A DNA stretch of 64,000 nucleotides. Origin: Thioalkalivibrio sp. HK1 (GTDB lineage: Bacteria > Pseudomonadota > Gammaproteobacteria > HK1). Positions within the stretch are counted from its first letter, which is position 1; each line of letters begins with the position of its first letter. Shown here one piece after another: positions 45,627 through 54,580 of the stretch. A program made the translations under genes and the position numbers. The stretch covers positions 1-64,000 of the forward strand of contig JFBG01000001.1 of assembly GCA_000583135.1 (NCBI GenBank), read 5' to 3'. The notes under the pieces were generated by a model. It was given only the letters and a program-made list of their open reading frames with translations. It did no database searches and was not told the origin of the DNA.

Positions 45627-46615
45627 CGATAGATGCCATAAGATGTTTCTAAATTTTTATAGAAATTATCCTGTGTCTTCTCTTCGAATAAAGGTCTGAA
45701 TTTGCAACTTTCTATATTCTTTGCATACCAGATGAGAATATCACCGGTACGGCCAAGAAATTTGGAAGTAAGGCTACCGGTTTTTGAGAAGAATATCTGA
45801 CGAATGAAATTACGATTTCCGAAGACTTCATCCAATAAGGATCTCACTAAATGGCAATTCTTATCACTGATTTGCAGAAACAATGAACCACTTTCAGCCA
45901 ATAATTCTCGACAAACAGTAAGCCGATCCCGAAGATAGGGAAGGTAAGAAGAAATGTTATTGTCCCATGCGTCTCGGAAAGCCTGAATCGTCTCCGGTTC
46001 ACGAGATAGATCTCGGTCGCTCACGGAACGCGATTTTGTACTGACTTGCCAGTTAGATCCAAAATTGATCCCATAAGGCGGATCGAAATAAATGCACTGC
46101 ACCTGCCCTCTCAGCCCCTCTTTCTCCGCCAGAGAGTTCATCACCAAAAGGCTATCGCCCAAGATCATGCGATTGGTCCACCTCCGATCATGCTGATAGA
46201 ACTCGATGCGATCCTCCGGATCGAGTTCGTCTTCCCAATCGGCAAAAAGATCGATCGTTCCCTCATCTCGATCCCGTTTGTTCTTTGCGGCCATACGCTT
46301 GATATCGTCGACGATAACCTTCGGTTGGATATGTTCTTGCACGTAGATCGGAACGGCGTCGACGCGAAGCGGCTCACGATCTTCCTCGTCCTTGCCTTTC
46401 CACACCAACTGCGGATCGAGATCCGGGTTGCGAGCATAGAGCTCCGGATTTTCATCGGGGTTGTTTTTACGAGGATAATCCACCTGCACGGGTTCTCGCT
46501 CATCGTTCGGCACCAAACCCTCCATTTCCGCCGTCGGGATATGACGCTTCGTCTCTCGATCGTGAACGAGCGCTTCGATCTCGGTATTCTTGCCCTTCTT
46601 CGCTTTGCGTGCCAT
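45614..46615 (-). CDS. mod: Type III methyltransferase Mod, N-terminal segment
   Basis: 333 residues. A charged N-terminal region (VQVDYPRKNNPDENPELYA, RMILGDSLLVMNSLAE) leads to catalytic motif IV CIYFDPPYGINFGSNWQ near residue 180, the mark of N6-adenine methylation, and to ISDKNCHLVRSLLDEVFG. It stops at RQIK while homology continues in another frame. Mod recognises the target and modifies it, and is needed by Res for cleavage. It starts 21 bp after the res stop. The 3' part of this segment is noticeably more AT-rich than the 5' part, consistent with an exchanged target-recognition region. Confidence 0.88.
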   Translation of the reverse strand: MARKAKKGKNTEIEALVHDRETKRHIPTAEMEGLVPNDEREPVQVDYPRKNNPDENPELYARNPDLDPQLVWKGKDEEDREPLRVDAVPIYVQEHIQPKVIVDDIKRMAAKNKRDRDEGTIDLFADWEDELDPEDRIEFYQHDRRWTNRMILGDSLLVMNSLAEKEGLRGQVQCIYFDPPYGINFGSNWQVSTKSRSVSDRDLSREPETIQAFRDAWDNNISSYLPYLRDRLTVCRELLAESGSLFLQISDKNCHLVRSLLDEVFGNRNFIRQIFFSKTGSLTSKFLGRTGDILIWYAKNIESCKFRPLFEEKTQDNFYKNLETSYGIYRQIK

Positions 46616-46636
46616 GTTCTTTTTCCTTGATTGCGA

Positions 46637-49600
46637 TCAGTTCGGTTGATTTGCTTGTCGACCGGAGCCCCAAGAGAACCCCGCAAGTATTTCTCGAGCA
46701 TCTTGCATATTCATGATTTCAACGAATTGCCATCGCCCCCATCGTCCATCACCATTCACCGAAGGGATCCAGCGGCGATTCATCGTATCCGCCTTGACTC
46801 GCGCCCGGTCGTCCTTTTTCCCTTTGATTTCGATCACCAAATTGAGCAGGTCTTCATCGCCATGCCCGTCATCGATGTGCGCGATGAAATCCGGCTCGTA
46901 AAGATGATCCTTCTTTTGGTAGGTATAAGGCACTTCGAACCCCAAGCCATCATTGCGCACATAACTCTTGACATGCACATCACTTTCCAGAATTAGACAG
47001 AAATCTATTTCCCAATCGCTATCGCAAACCGCGATATTGACATGGCACTTATTCGCATTCGTATCATGGCGTCGTTTTCTGGAGGTCATGAAATCGACAC
47101 TATGGCTAGTTCCTTCGGGGGTGAATTGATCGATGATAGGGATATAGGATTCCGGTTTATCCTCTTTATGCGGTGCACAAGCGCGGTGGATGCGTTCCGC
47201 CGCTTTGACGGCGAAGGGCTTCCATAAGAGATATTGAGCGAACGTACCGCCCAAGCAGGTCAGATAGTCATTCATCCAGCGGCGCGTGATGGGGATCAAA
47301 TCCCGATAAAGCAAAGGCGGGGTTTCATGATTCTCATTCTGCCGGGTAAATAGCCTCGCCGTTTCCGCCGTCAGATAAAAGACGACTTCGTTGATACGGT
47401 GCTGTTTCAAATCATCCAGCGTCATCATGATCCCTTCGCCGACGATGCCTCTTTGCTCGGTGCGAGGTGGCGCATCCTCCGGCGAGATGGTCAAACGCGA
47501 ATTTTCATCGAATCTGGCGATGAGTCTTTCATCGGGAGTCTTGATCGAATACCCCCGAACTCGAGGAAAGGAGATCGCTGAACGAGCGCGATCATCCATC
47601 GCCCGGACTCGATGCGGTTTATTGGGAGGCTGCGGAGATGGAACCTTCGTGCCCTTCGCAAAAGCAAAGGGAACACCGAAAACATCGGCATATTCCGGGC
47701 GAAAAAGACCCTTGTGCTCGCCTTCCGTCTCCAGTTCGTAGGAGAAGCGACGAAGTCCTCGGCCGACCACCTGCTCGCAAAGCAGTTGGGTGCCGAAAGC
47801 CCGTATCCCCAAGATATGCGTGACATTATTCGTATCCCAGCCTTCCGTCAGCATCGAAACCGATACGACACAGCGCACTTGCTCGCCCAATCTATCTTTC
47901 TTGCCGACGGTATTCATGACTTCTCGCAAGAGATCTTCATCGGTCAGTTTCGATACATCCCGATCGGGAAAGCGTTGGCGATATTCTCTTTTGAATAGAT
48001 CGATCTCCTTTGCCGCCGCTCTTTTGAATTCATCGTTCATCGCCTCGCCGCTATCGAGCTGCTCGCTATCGATCAAGAGCGTATGCAGATGCGATAACGG
48101 CTGACCGTCATCTCCGATATTGCTAAATAGCGGCAGTTTGCCCCGTTTCCAGATACCATCTACATTCGGCAATTCGTAGCCGGCGATATAGTCGTGAACG
48201 AGTTTCGAGGTGCTCGTATTATTGCAAACGATGATAAAAACGGGAGGTACGTCGATCCCTTGTTTCTCCCAAGCCTTATAGGTTTTCTCGTAATGACTGT
48301 AAAGGGAGGCGATTGCCCCGAGAAGGGTGGAGGGAAGATCATCGGGATTCATATTCCCTTGTTTCGAGCGTCCCTTCTTCGGCAAATCCTTGCTTACATG
48401 ACGATAGATATTGCGATAGACCGGCATTTTATCGCTTGTCATCGCGCCATCATCGATCGGAACCCGAGGGAGTTTCACGATGCCGCATTCGATCGCATCC
48501 ATCAAAGCGAAATCGGATACCACCCACGGAAAAAGTCGACCCTCGGGATAGCCCGAGCCACGCAAGAAAAAAGGAGTGGCGGATAGATCATAAACGCATT
48601 TCAGACCGATCTTGTTTCCCAAGGCCTCGATGCCATTGATCCAAAGCCGCGCCGCCTCGGTATTCTTTTTGACCTCTTCTTTTTCCTCCGGGGTCGAGGG
48701 TTTTTCTTCTTCGGTCTTTCCGCCGGTATCGACTTTATGGCGATAACAATGATGCGCCTCGTCATTGATGACGATCACATCCTTCGAGCGCAGTAGTTCC
48801 TTGCACGCTCGCTCCAGCATCTGACCTTCCGTCTCTTTCGTTTCGATATCTTTATCGGAATGACCCTTGAGGATATCCCGGGTTCCCTTGGGTAAATGGT
48901 AGATTTCACGCTTGCGAAAGACATGATAATTCGTAATCACGATACGCGCTTGTTTGATATCTTGTGAAAACTCGGTCGGAATCAGCCCCCGTCCGACATA
49001 ATAATTCTCCGGATCCGAAGGAAGCAATACACGCAAGCGGTCTTTGATCGTGATCCCCGGGGCGATAATCAGGAAGTTCCTCGAAAAACGCGTCGATGCG
49101 GGATAGCGCACTTTGTTGATCGTATGATAGGCAATCATCATCGCCATGACCGTGGTTTTCCCCGAACCTGTCGCCATCTTCGATGCATAACGAAGCAGGC
49201 TCGGATTCGCTTCTTCGTTGGCAAGCCTCAACTCTTCGAGGATTTGCTTGCCTTCGTCGGTCTTATTCGCAATTTCATTGAGCCAGATCAGCGTTTCTGC
49301 GGCTTCGACCTGACAGAAAAAGGGTCGGGGTGTGGTTTTTCCTTCTCTCCACTGAGCAAGTAATTTTCTGGTCACATCAGTGATGTCGGTTCGATCTTCT
49401 TCCAGCGATTTCAGTCGCCATTTATCCACCAAAACTCTGATGCGATTGATGATCGGATTTTCTTTGGTTTCCTCTTCGATATTGAGGAAGGCTTGGTCGG
49501 CATCGATTTGTTTTCTTCTTTGAGCCGCCGGAATCGGCACCAAATGAAAACTCCCCCGACGCCCGAGGTTGACGGCCCCGGTCGGCTGACCCTCATCGTT

Positions 49601-49663
49601 CAGCTGCCAATGCTTTTTCGGAGGATCGTAGGGCGAATTCAAGATAGGATTGTTATCGAACAT
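46637..49663 (-). CDS. res: Type III restriction endonuclease Res subunit
   Basis: 1,008 residues. Helicase Walker A is KMATGSGKTTVMAMM (about residue 190), the DEAD-box-like motif VIVINDEAHHCYRH, then ALGNKIGLKCVYDLSATPFF and VVGRGLRRFSYE for later SF2 motifs. A C-terminal PD-(D/E)XK nuclease is visible as LYEPDFIAHIDD...LVIEIKGKK. It cleaves unmodified DNA in complex with Mod. A good ribosome site (GGGAGA) supports ATG 49663; the upstream frame extension to 49771 has no family character. It appears intact, though Mod is out of frame, so the locus should be restriction-inactive unless mod switches ON. Confidence 0.93.
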   Translation of the reverse strand: MFDNNPILNSPYDPPKKHWQLNDEGQPTGAVNLGRRGSFHLVPIPAAQRRKQIDADQAFLNIEEETKENPIINRIRVLVDKWRLKSLEEDRTDITDVTRKLLAQWREGKTTPRPFFCQVEAAETLIWLNEIANKTDEGKQILEELRLANEEANPSLLRYASKMATGSGKTTVMAMMIAYHTINKVRYPASTRFSRNFLIIAPGITIKDRLRVLLPSDPENYYVGRGLIPTEFSQDIKQARIVITNYHVFRKREIYHLPKGTRDILKGHSDKDIETKETEGQMLERACKELLRSKDVIVINDEAHHCYRHKVDTGGKTEEEKPSTPEEKEEVKKNTEAARLWINGIEALGNKIGLKCVYDLSATPFFLRGSGYPEGRLFPWVVSDFALMDAIECGIVKLPRVPIDDGAMTSDKMPVYRNIYRHVSKDLPKKGRSKQGNMNPDDLPSTLLGAIASLYSHYEKTYKAWEKQGIDVPPVFIIVCNNTSTSKLVHDYIAGYELPNVDGIWKRGKLPLFSNIGDDGQPLSHLHTLLIDSEQLDSGEAMNDEFKRAAAKEIDLFKREYRQRFPDRDVSKLTDEDLLREVMNTVGKKDRLGEQVRCVVSVSMLTEGWDTNNVTHILGIRAFGTQLLCEQVVGRGLRRFSYELETEGEHKGLFRPEYADVFGVPFAFAKGTKVPSPQPPNKPHRVRAMDDRARSAISFPRVRGYSIKTPDERLIARFDENSRLTISPEDAPPRTEQRGIVGEGIMMTLDDLKQHRINEVVFYLTAETARLFTRQNENHETPPLLYRDLIPITRRWMNDYLTCLGGTFAQYLLWKPFAVKAAERIHRACAPHKEDKPESYIPIIDQFTPEGTSHSVDFMTSRKRRHDTNANKCHVNIAVCDSDWEIDFCLILESDVHVKSYVRNDGLGFEVPYTYQKKDHLYEPDFIAHIDDGHGDEDLLNLVIEIKGKKDDRARVKADTMNRRWIPSVNGDGRWGRWQFVEIMNMQDAREILAGFSWGSGRQANQPN

Positions 49664-49772
49664 TTTTAATTTTCTCCCGACGGAGCATCGGTTTTTTTTG
49701 ATGATCCAAGTTGTATCGCTGCTTCCCGAGTCTAATGAATCAACGGTCGTTCGATTGAAAATCGGCTGCATT

Positions 49773-50162
49773 CTATCCGTTTTCGATGTGATTGGAAAGG
49801 GGCTTCTCGGGTTCTTTGATCAATACCTCTGCTGGAATGCCGAGATGTGCATTGAGCGCCCGGATCATTTCCAAGGTGAGAGGGCGCTTTTTGGAGAGGA
49901 TGTCGGAGACCTGTTCGCCGCTCCCGATAAAGGCCTCGAGATCGGCGGGCGTCAGATTCTGTTGCTCCATACGAAACAAGATCGCCTCGATCGGATCGGG
50001 CATAGGAATAGGATGATGATCCTGCTCGTAAGCCTCGACCAATGTCGTGAGAATATCCAACTCATCAAGCGATTCTTGATCCTCCGATTTCATCAGGTCA
50101 CTGATGCGTTTGAGCGCTCGATCGTAGTCGAACTCGCTTTTGATAGGCTTGATCGCTTCCAT
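49773..50162 (-). CDS. higA: HigA-like helix-turn-helix antitoxin
   Basis: 129 residues. The N-terminal acidic helical region (DYDRALKRISDLMKSEDQESLDELDILTTLVEAYEQDHHP) and the HTH (LTPADLEAFIGSGEQVSDILSKKRPLTLEMIRALNAHLGIPAEVLIKE) match the HigA2 type. It lies about 110 bp upstream of res on the same strand and may regulate the restriction operon. The toxin that normally precedes it seems decayed (next entry). Confidence 0.88.
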   Translation of the reverse strand: MEAIKPIKSEFDYDRALKRISDLMKSEDQESLDELDILTTLVEAYEQDHHPIPMPDPIEAILFRMEQQNLTPADLEAFIGSGEQVSDILSKKRPLTLEMIRALNAHLGIPAEVLIKEPEKPLSNHIENG

Positions 50163-50304
50163 GTCGAATCTCCTCGATGTCGATTTCCTTTCGCTTCGAA
50201 TAGGATTCGTAAAGACCGATAAGGGTGATTATTGACTTGAGCCCTTTGATGATTATATAAGCGGCAACTAATTCCTTGCAAAATATGGATGAAAAAGATC
50301 TCAA
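50150..50304 (-). pseudogene. Possible HigB toxin C-terminal remnant
   Basis: The frame ELVAAYIIIKGLKSIITLIG followed by YESYSKRKEIDIEEI resembles the end of HigB2-type toxins (LVAAI.Y....I.IR.IGTH.EYDKID.EEI) and lies immediately before the higA start, where the toxin belongs. The N-terminal half is missing and key residues (GTH, YD) are altered. The match is weak and short. Confidence 0.3.
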
Positions 50305-50419
50305 GAAAATCGCCTCCGGTCTATTTCAAATTGTAGACGGTACCATGCACTTGAGGAACAAGAAAAGTGCGGCGCATACTGCTTCTCTTTATGTGCTGGA
50401 GTTGATGGAAAAGGGATAG
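50285..50419 (+). pseudogene. Short frame resembling the end of an abortive-infection protein (Abi_C)
   Basis: 44 residues containing LKKIASGLFQIVDGTMHLRNK.SAAHT, which fits the I..G...IV.G...LRNK.S.AHG pattern of Abi_C-type C-terminal domains. There is no room upstream for the rest of such a gene. Probably a leftover of the defence island; low certainty. Confidence 0.25.
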
Positions 50420-50433
50420 GTGCTTCATCTTCG

Positions 50434-51591
50434 TCAAATCCGGGAAATTCCGAACTCCTCGCAGATGGCTTGGCCGTGGGCGTCGAGTTCGGGGGCATCG
50501 GGGCCAGAAGGAGCTCTTTGGCCGTCCAAGCGGATGGGGGTGCGAAGGTGGCGAAGGGATGTGGTGGTGTTTTCGGGGTCGGGTAGCAGCATTTCAAGGG
50601 CTTTTCCGGCTTCGGTTCGGAGCATCTCTTTCCAGTTCAGGATGCGGGCGCACCAGATATCGTGTTTTATCAGCAGGCTCTCCCACTGTTCGGCGCTTTT
50701 GGTTTTGAAGGCGCTTCGAAGGATTGCGTGGATTTCGTTTCGATGGGTGAATCCCGCGTTGGATCCCGAGGCGAAGCGCGGATCCTCTTGCAGGCCGAGG
50801 AGGTTGACCAGTTTATCCAACGGGGTCATGGCGAGGGCGAGGTGGCCTCGTGCCGTTTCGAAAACGCCGTAGGGTGCGGGGAGGTATCCGTGCGCGGAGC
50901 CTTTTTGGGCGCGTTCGGGGGGGATTTCGTCGTTGTTCAGGTAGGTGGTGAGGAATTCGAACTGCAGATCGATCAGCGCTTCGAGGAGGCTGGTTTCGAC
51001 GAGGGCGCCTTGTCCGGTGCGCTCTTTGCGGAACAATGCGCCCAAGAGTCCTTGTGCGAGGTTCGCACCGGCGCTGATATCGGCGATGGGCAGGCCGATG
51101 GGGACCGGACCCTGATCGGCATTGCCGCTGAGCCATACGATCCCCGATCGGGCCTGTACCAAGAGGTCTTGCCCGGGAAGGTCGGCCCATTGCCCGCTAT
51201 CGCCATAGCCGGAGATCGAGCCGTAGATGATATCGGGCTTGATGGCTTTGACTTGTTCGTAGCCGAGACCGAGCCGGTCGATGACGCCCGGTCTGAAATT
51301 CTGAATCACGAGATCGGCATGGGTGATCAGCGTTCGGGCCGCTGCAAGACCTTGGGGTGATTTGAGATCCAGCGCGATGCTTTCCTTGCCGCGGTTGATC
51401 GCATGAAACAGGGTCGATTCGCCGTGGATCTTCGTATCCGAGAGGTAGATATGCCGACATAAATCCCCGGCCTTCGGATTTTCGACCTTGATGACCCGCG
51501 CCCCCATATCGAGCAGCTTGAGCGAGGCATAAGGCCCGGCCAAGAACTGGCTGAAATCGACGATCCGAATCCCTTCGAGCGGCGGTGTCAT
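50434..51591 (-). CDS. CaiB/BaiF family class III CoA-transferase (copy 1)
   Basis: 385 residues with the family opening LEGIRIVDFSQFLAGPYASLKLLDMGARVIKVE, NRGKESIALDLKS, VIQNFRPGVIDRLGL, SGYGDSGQWADLPGQDLLVQA (the Asp-bearing loop) and ALVETSLLEAL. Class III enzymes transfer CoA between carboxylic acids through mixed anhydrides and an Asp-CoA thioester. It lies downstream of a second CaiB gene on the same strand with a 224-bp gap that has no gene. Substrate unknown; the associated TRAP transporter and crotonase suggest import and CoA-dependent breakdown of a carboxylate. Confidence 0.9.
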   Translation of the reverse strand: MTPPLEGIRIVDFSQFLAGPYASLKLLDMGARVIKVENPKAGDLCRHIYLSDTKIHGESTLFHAINRGKESIALDLKSPQGLAAARTLITHADLVIQNFRPGVIDRLGLGYEQVKAIKPDIIYGSISGYGDSGQWADLPGQDLLVQARSGIVWLSGNADQGPVPIGLPIADISAGANLAQGLLGALFRKERTGQGALVETSLLEALIDLQFEFLTTYLNNDEIPPERAQKGSAHGYLPAPYGVFETARGHLALAMTPLDKLVNLLGLQEDPRFASGSNAGFTHRNEIHAILRSAFKTKSAEQWESLLIKHDIWCARILNWKEMLRTEAGKALEMLLPDPENTTTSLRHLRTPIRLDGQRAPSGPDAPELDAHGQAICEEFGISRI

Positions 51592-51815
51592 TTCTTTGAA
51601 GGGCCTTTTGCGTCGATGGGTGTTTTCAAGGTGGGGCTCAGGGTGTGGAACGAGTGTGTGGAACTAGCCTATGGCTTGGGCGTTATCGGTGTTATCCGAG
51701 AGGGCGGGCGTTTCGGGTCGGGGGGATGGCCGGTGTTGCGATCGGAGAGGCTCCTCGGGAGCGGGATATCGACCGCTTCGAAACCCCAAGCCTCGATGCG
51801 GGCATCCCTCGCTCG

Positions 51816-52982
51816 TCACTCTTCGCCGGCGGCGAAGGACTTCAGGATGGTTCGGGTATGCAGTCCCAAGGCCGGGGCGCCCTCGCCCTTGCCCAAGTTC
51901 CGGCCATCGATGCGGATCGGGCAGCGTGTGGTGTAAGCCTCATCCCCCGATGCGCTGCGGATGGTTTGTACGGCATCGAGGGCTTCGAAGCCATCGCTTG
52001 CGATGAAGTCCGGCCAGTCGAGCACCGGAGCGCACCAGACGCCGGCGGGTTCGAGGATTCCCAGCCACTCATCGGTGGTTCGGGTGGCGAGGATGCCAGC
52101 GATGACGGCTTTGATGTCGTTCCTGTCGCAAAAGGCGCGTTCCTGGCCGAAAGCGTCGATCTCGGGTGCTTGAAGAAGCCTTGCCAGTTCGCTCAAAGGA
52201 GTCATGGCGATGGCCAGATATCCGCTCACCGTCTTGTAGATGCCATAGGGTGCGGGCTGATAAGGGTTGGCGTTGCCGATCCGATGCCGCTGTGGTTGAC
52301 GCTTGGCATCGTTGAGAAAGCAGGTGAATTGCTCGAAGGTCAGATCCAAAGCCGCCGATAGCAGGCTGACCTCGACCAAAGCGCCCTTGCCGGTGATACC
52401 TCGGCGCAAAAGGCAGGCCAATATCCCCTGAACGAGGTTTCCCGCGGTGGCGACATCGAGCATGGCAAAGCCCGTGGGGATCGGACCGTCGTCGGCATTG
52501 CCGTTGAGCCAGGCGATTCCCGATAGCGCCTGCACCAGCAGATCCTGCCCCGGTTTGTCGCGCCACGGCCCCTCGTTGCCGTAGCCGGAGACCGTTCCGT
52601 AGACCAGACGGGGATTGATCTTGCGTACCGCCGGGTAGTCGAGCCCGATCCGCTCCATCACCCCGGGGCGAAAATTGTGGATCATCACATCGGCGCTCGC
52701 TATCAGCCTGCGGATCTTTTCCAAGTCGGCGGGCTCTTTCAGATCCGCAGCCACGCTCTTCTTGCCGCGGTTGAAGGTGTGGAATACCAAACTGTCGCCT
52801 TCGAGGATCTGCTCGTTGACCACCATGGATCGACACGAATCCCCCCCTTGCGGGCGCTCGATCTTGATCACCTCGGCCCCGAGGTCGGCCAAGCGCAAGG
52901 CCGCGACCGGCCCGGCCAGGAATTGCGCGAAGTCGAGCACCCGCAATCCGGACAGCGGCGGGATCGTGGCGGTATCCGTCAT
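51816..52982 (-). CDS. CaiB/BaiF family class III CoA-transferase (copy 2)
   Basis: 388 residues, paralogous to the downstream copy: LSGLRVLDFAQFLAGPVAALRLADLGAEVIKIERP, NRGKKSVAADLKE, HNFRPGVMERIGL, SGYGNEGPW.DKPGQDLLVQA, ALVEVSLLSAAL. The two differ throughout, so they are not a recent duplication and may form a heteromer (as some malate or citramalate CoA-transferases do) or act on successive intermediates. AAGGGA upstream of the ATG. It follows the IclR gene by 19 bp. Confidence 0.9.
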   Translation of the reverse strand: MTDTATIPPLSGLRVLDFAQFLAGPVAALRLADLGAEVIKIERPQGGDSCRSMVVNEQILEGDSLVFHTFNRGKKSVAADLKEPADLEKIRRLIASADVMIHNFRPGVMERIGLDYPAVRKINPRLVYGTVSGYGNEGPWRDKPGQDLLVQALSGIAWLNGNADDGPIPTGFAMLDVATAGNLVQGILACLLRRGITGKGALVEVSLLSAALDLTFEQFTCFLNDAKRQPQRHRIGNANPYQPAPYGIYKTVSGYLAIAMTPLSELARLLQAPEIDAFGQERAFCDRNDIKAVIAGILATRTTDEWLGILEPAGVWCAPVLDWPDFIASDGFEALDAVQTIRSASGDEAYTTRCPIRIDGRNLGKGEGAPALGLHTRTILKSFAAGEE

Positions 52983-53001
52983 GCGTGAATCCCTTGTCGG
53001 T

Positions 53002-53778
53002 TCAAGATGAAAGGGCTCTTAGGAAGGGGCTTTTTTCGAGGTTGAACCCCAACGCTCGGGAAAGCTCGATCCCGCCCGATCGAATGATCGCCAAGCACTC
53101 TTCGCAGGTGACGGTGGCGTCGATCCGGGCAATGAACCCCGAAGTGATCGCCGCGCAGACGCCCCGGCTGTCGAATACCGGAACGCAGAGGTTTTGCACT
53201 CCCTCGATCATCGTGCTCCGGGTATCTTCGTATCCGTCCTGACGGATACGGTCCAGGCGATTGCGCAGTCGCTCGCGCTTAGGGGGTTGTCGTCTCGCCA
53301 GATAGCGCTCTTGCTTGTCGGCATCGGAAAACGCCAAGATCACATGCCCCGAGCTGGTCTGCTCTATCGGAAAAAGCGCTCCGGTGCGCACCGAATACCC
53401 CGCCGGCCTCGGGCTTTGAATCGAGGTGAGCACGAGGATGTTTTCTCGATTCAAGGCCCCCAAGTGGCAAGATTGCTCGGTGCGCGCAGCGATGTGTTCG
53501 AGGATCGGCAAGGCGGCGTGGATCAAACGTTCGGTGGGATCGTGTCGGTGGGAGAGCTCGAACAGTCGCAAGGTCAGCCCATAACGATTCGTATCGGGAT
53601 CCTGACGCAGGTATTCACGATCGGCAAGGTAGACGACGATGCGGTAGATTTCGCCGATCGTTCGATCCAAAGCGTCGCCGATTTCGTTGATCGTCAATCC
53701 GTTCGGTGAATCCGCAAGTAATTCCAGTACATCCAAGGCTTTTTCCACGGCGGGAACCGACGGCTTGGTCTTTTTCAT
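53002..53778 (-). CDS. IclR-family transcriptional regulator
   Basis: 258 residues. N-terminal winged helix (SVPAVEKALDVLELLADSPNGLTINEIGDALDRTIGEIYRIVVYL) and the C-terminal effector domain with SVRTGALFPIEQTSSGHVILAF and GVCAAITSGF. IclR proteins sense carboxylates or aromatics and control neighbouring catabolic genes. It is located inside the minus-strand cluster between crotonase and CaiB genes. The inverted repeats in the divergent region upstream of the TRAP genes (57480-57561) are candidate binding sites. Confidence 0.93.
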   Translation of the reverse strand: MKKTKPSVPAVEKALDVLELLADSPNGLTINEIGDALDRTIGEIYRIVVYLADREYLRQDPDTNRYGLTLRLFELSHRHDPTERLIHAALPILEHIAARTEQSCHLGALNRENILVLTSIQSPRPAGYSVRTGALFPIEQTSSGHVILAFSDADKQERYLARRQPPKRERLRNRLDRIRQDGYEDTRSTMIEGVQNLCVPVFDSRGVCAAITSGFIARIDATVTCEECLAIIRSGGIELSRALGFNLEKSPFLRALSS

Positions 53779-53811
53779 ATCGAAAGCCCGCGTTTTTTTC
53801 GAGCGTGCATA

Positions 53812-54573
53812 TCAATCCTTTCCTTCCCGTGCGGATTTGAGTCGGTCCTGCTCGATCTTGGCCAAGCATAGAGACATCAACTCGTTTTCATTGCGCAGGC
53901 CTTGGGCAGTGCTCGAATCCATCGCCCCTCGGACCGCGGCCTTGACGGCCTGTGTGGCAACGCTGGAATGGGCGGCGATCCGTTGCGCCCATTGCCTGGC
54001 AACGGTCAGTTCCTCGCCCTCGTCCACAAGCCATTCGACCATGCCGAAGCGATCGGCATCGATGGCCGAGAAGCGCTCCCCGGTCAATAGAATCTGCATC
54101 GCTTTCCCGTAGCCGCACATCCTTGTGAGGTGCTGTGCCGCCCCGCCGGCACCGTTCCAGCCGAGGCGGACTTCCGGGGCGGCGAAGACCGCGGACCTTG
54201 CGACCACCCGAAGATCGCAGGCCAGCGCGATCTCCAGTCCGCCGCCCAAGGCCCATCCCTTGACCGCGGCGATCGCCGGGGGACGCAGAGCCAAGAGAGG
54301 GGGAATGTAGTCGTTGCGATTTCGCCAAGCCCAGAAGTCCTCGTAGTCATCGAGGGCTCGAAGGTCGGAGCCTGCGCAGAAGGCGCGCTCCCCGGCCCCC
54401 CGAACGATCACCACATGACAGGCGGAGGTCTCGTTGGCTCTTGCGCAGCACTGACCGATCTCGAGATACATCCTAGGGGTCAGCGCATTGTGCTTGGCGG
54501 GACGGTCAAGCACGATCTCGCCCACATTGCCCTCGATCTCGAAGCGAACCCGGCCGTCGATTTCGCCGTTCAT
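53812..54573 (-). CDS. Enoyl-CoA hydratase/isomerase (crotonase) family protein
   Basis: 253 residues. Oxyanion-hole segments are GAGERAFCAGSDLR and GWALGGGLEIALACDL. The position equivalent to Glu144 of rat hydratase is present (AAPEVRLGW), but that of Glu164 is Gln (KAMQILLTGERF), so a plain hydratase mechanism is doubtful and an isomerase, lyase or hydrolase reaction is possible. It lies seven bases downstream of the TRAP large membrane subunit, so it is part of the same transcript, and it should act on a CoA ester formed by one of the CaiB proteins. Confidence 0.88.
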   Translation of the reverse strand: MNGEIDGRVRFEIEGNVGEIVLDRPAKHNALTPRMYLEIGQCCARANETSACHVVIVRGAGERAFCAGSDLRALDDYEDFWAWRNRNDYIPPLLALRPPAIAAVKGWALGGGLEIALACDLRVVARSAVFAAPEVRLGWNGAGGAAQHLTRMCGYGKAMQILLTGERFSAIDADRFGMVEWLVDEGEELTVARQWAQRIAAHSSVATQAVKAAVRGAMDSSTAQGLRNENELMSLCLAKIEQDRLKSAREGKD

Positions 54574-54580
54574 GCCGATC

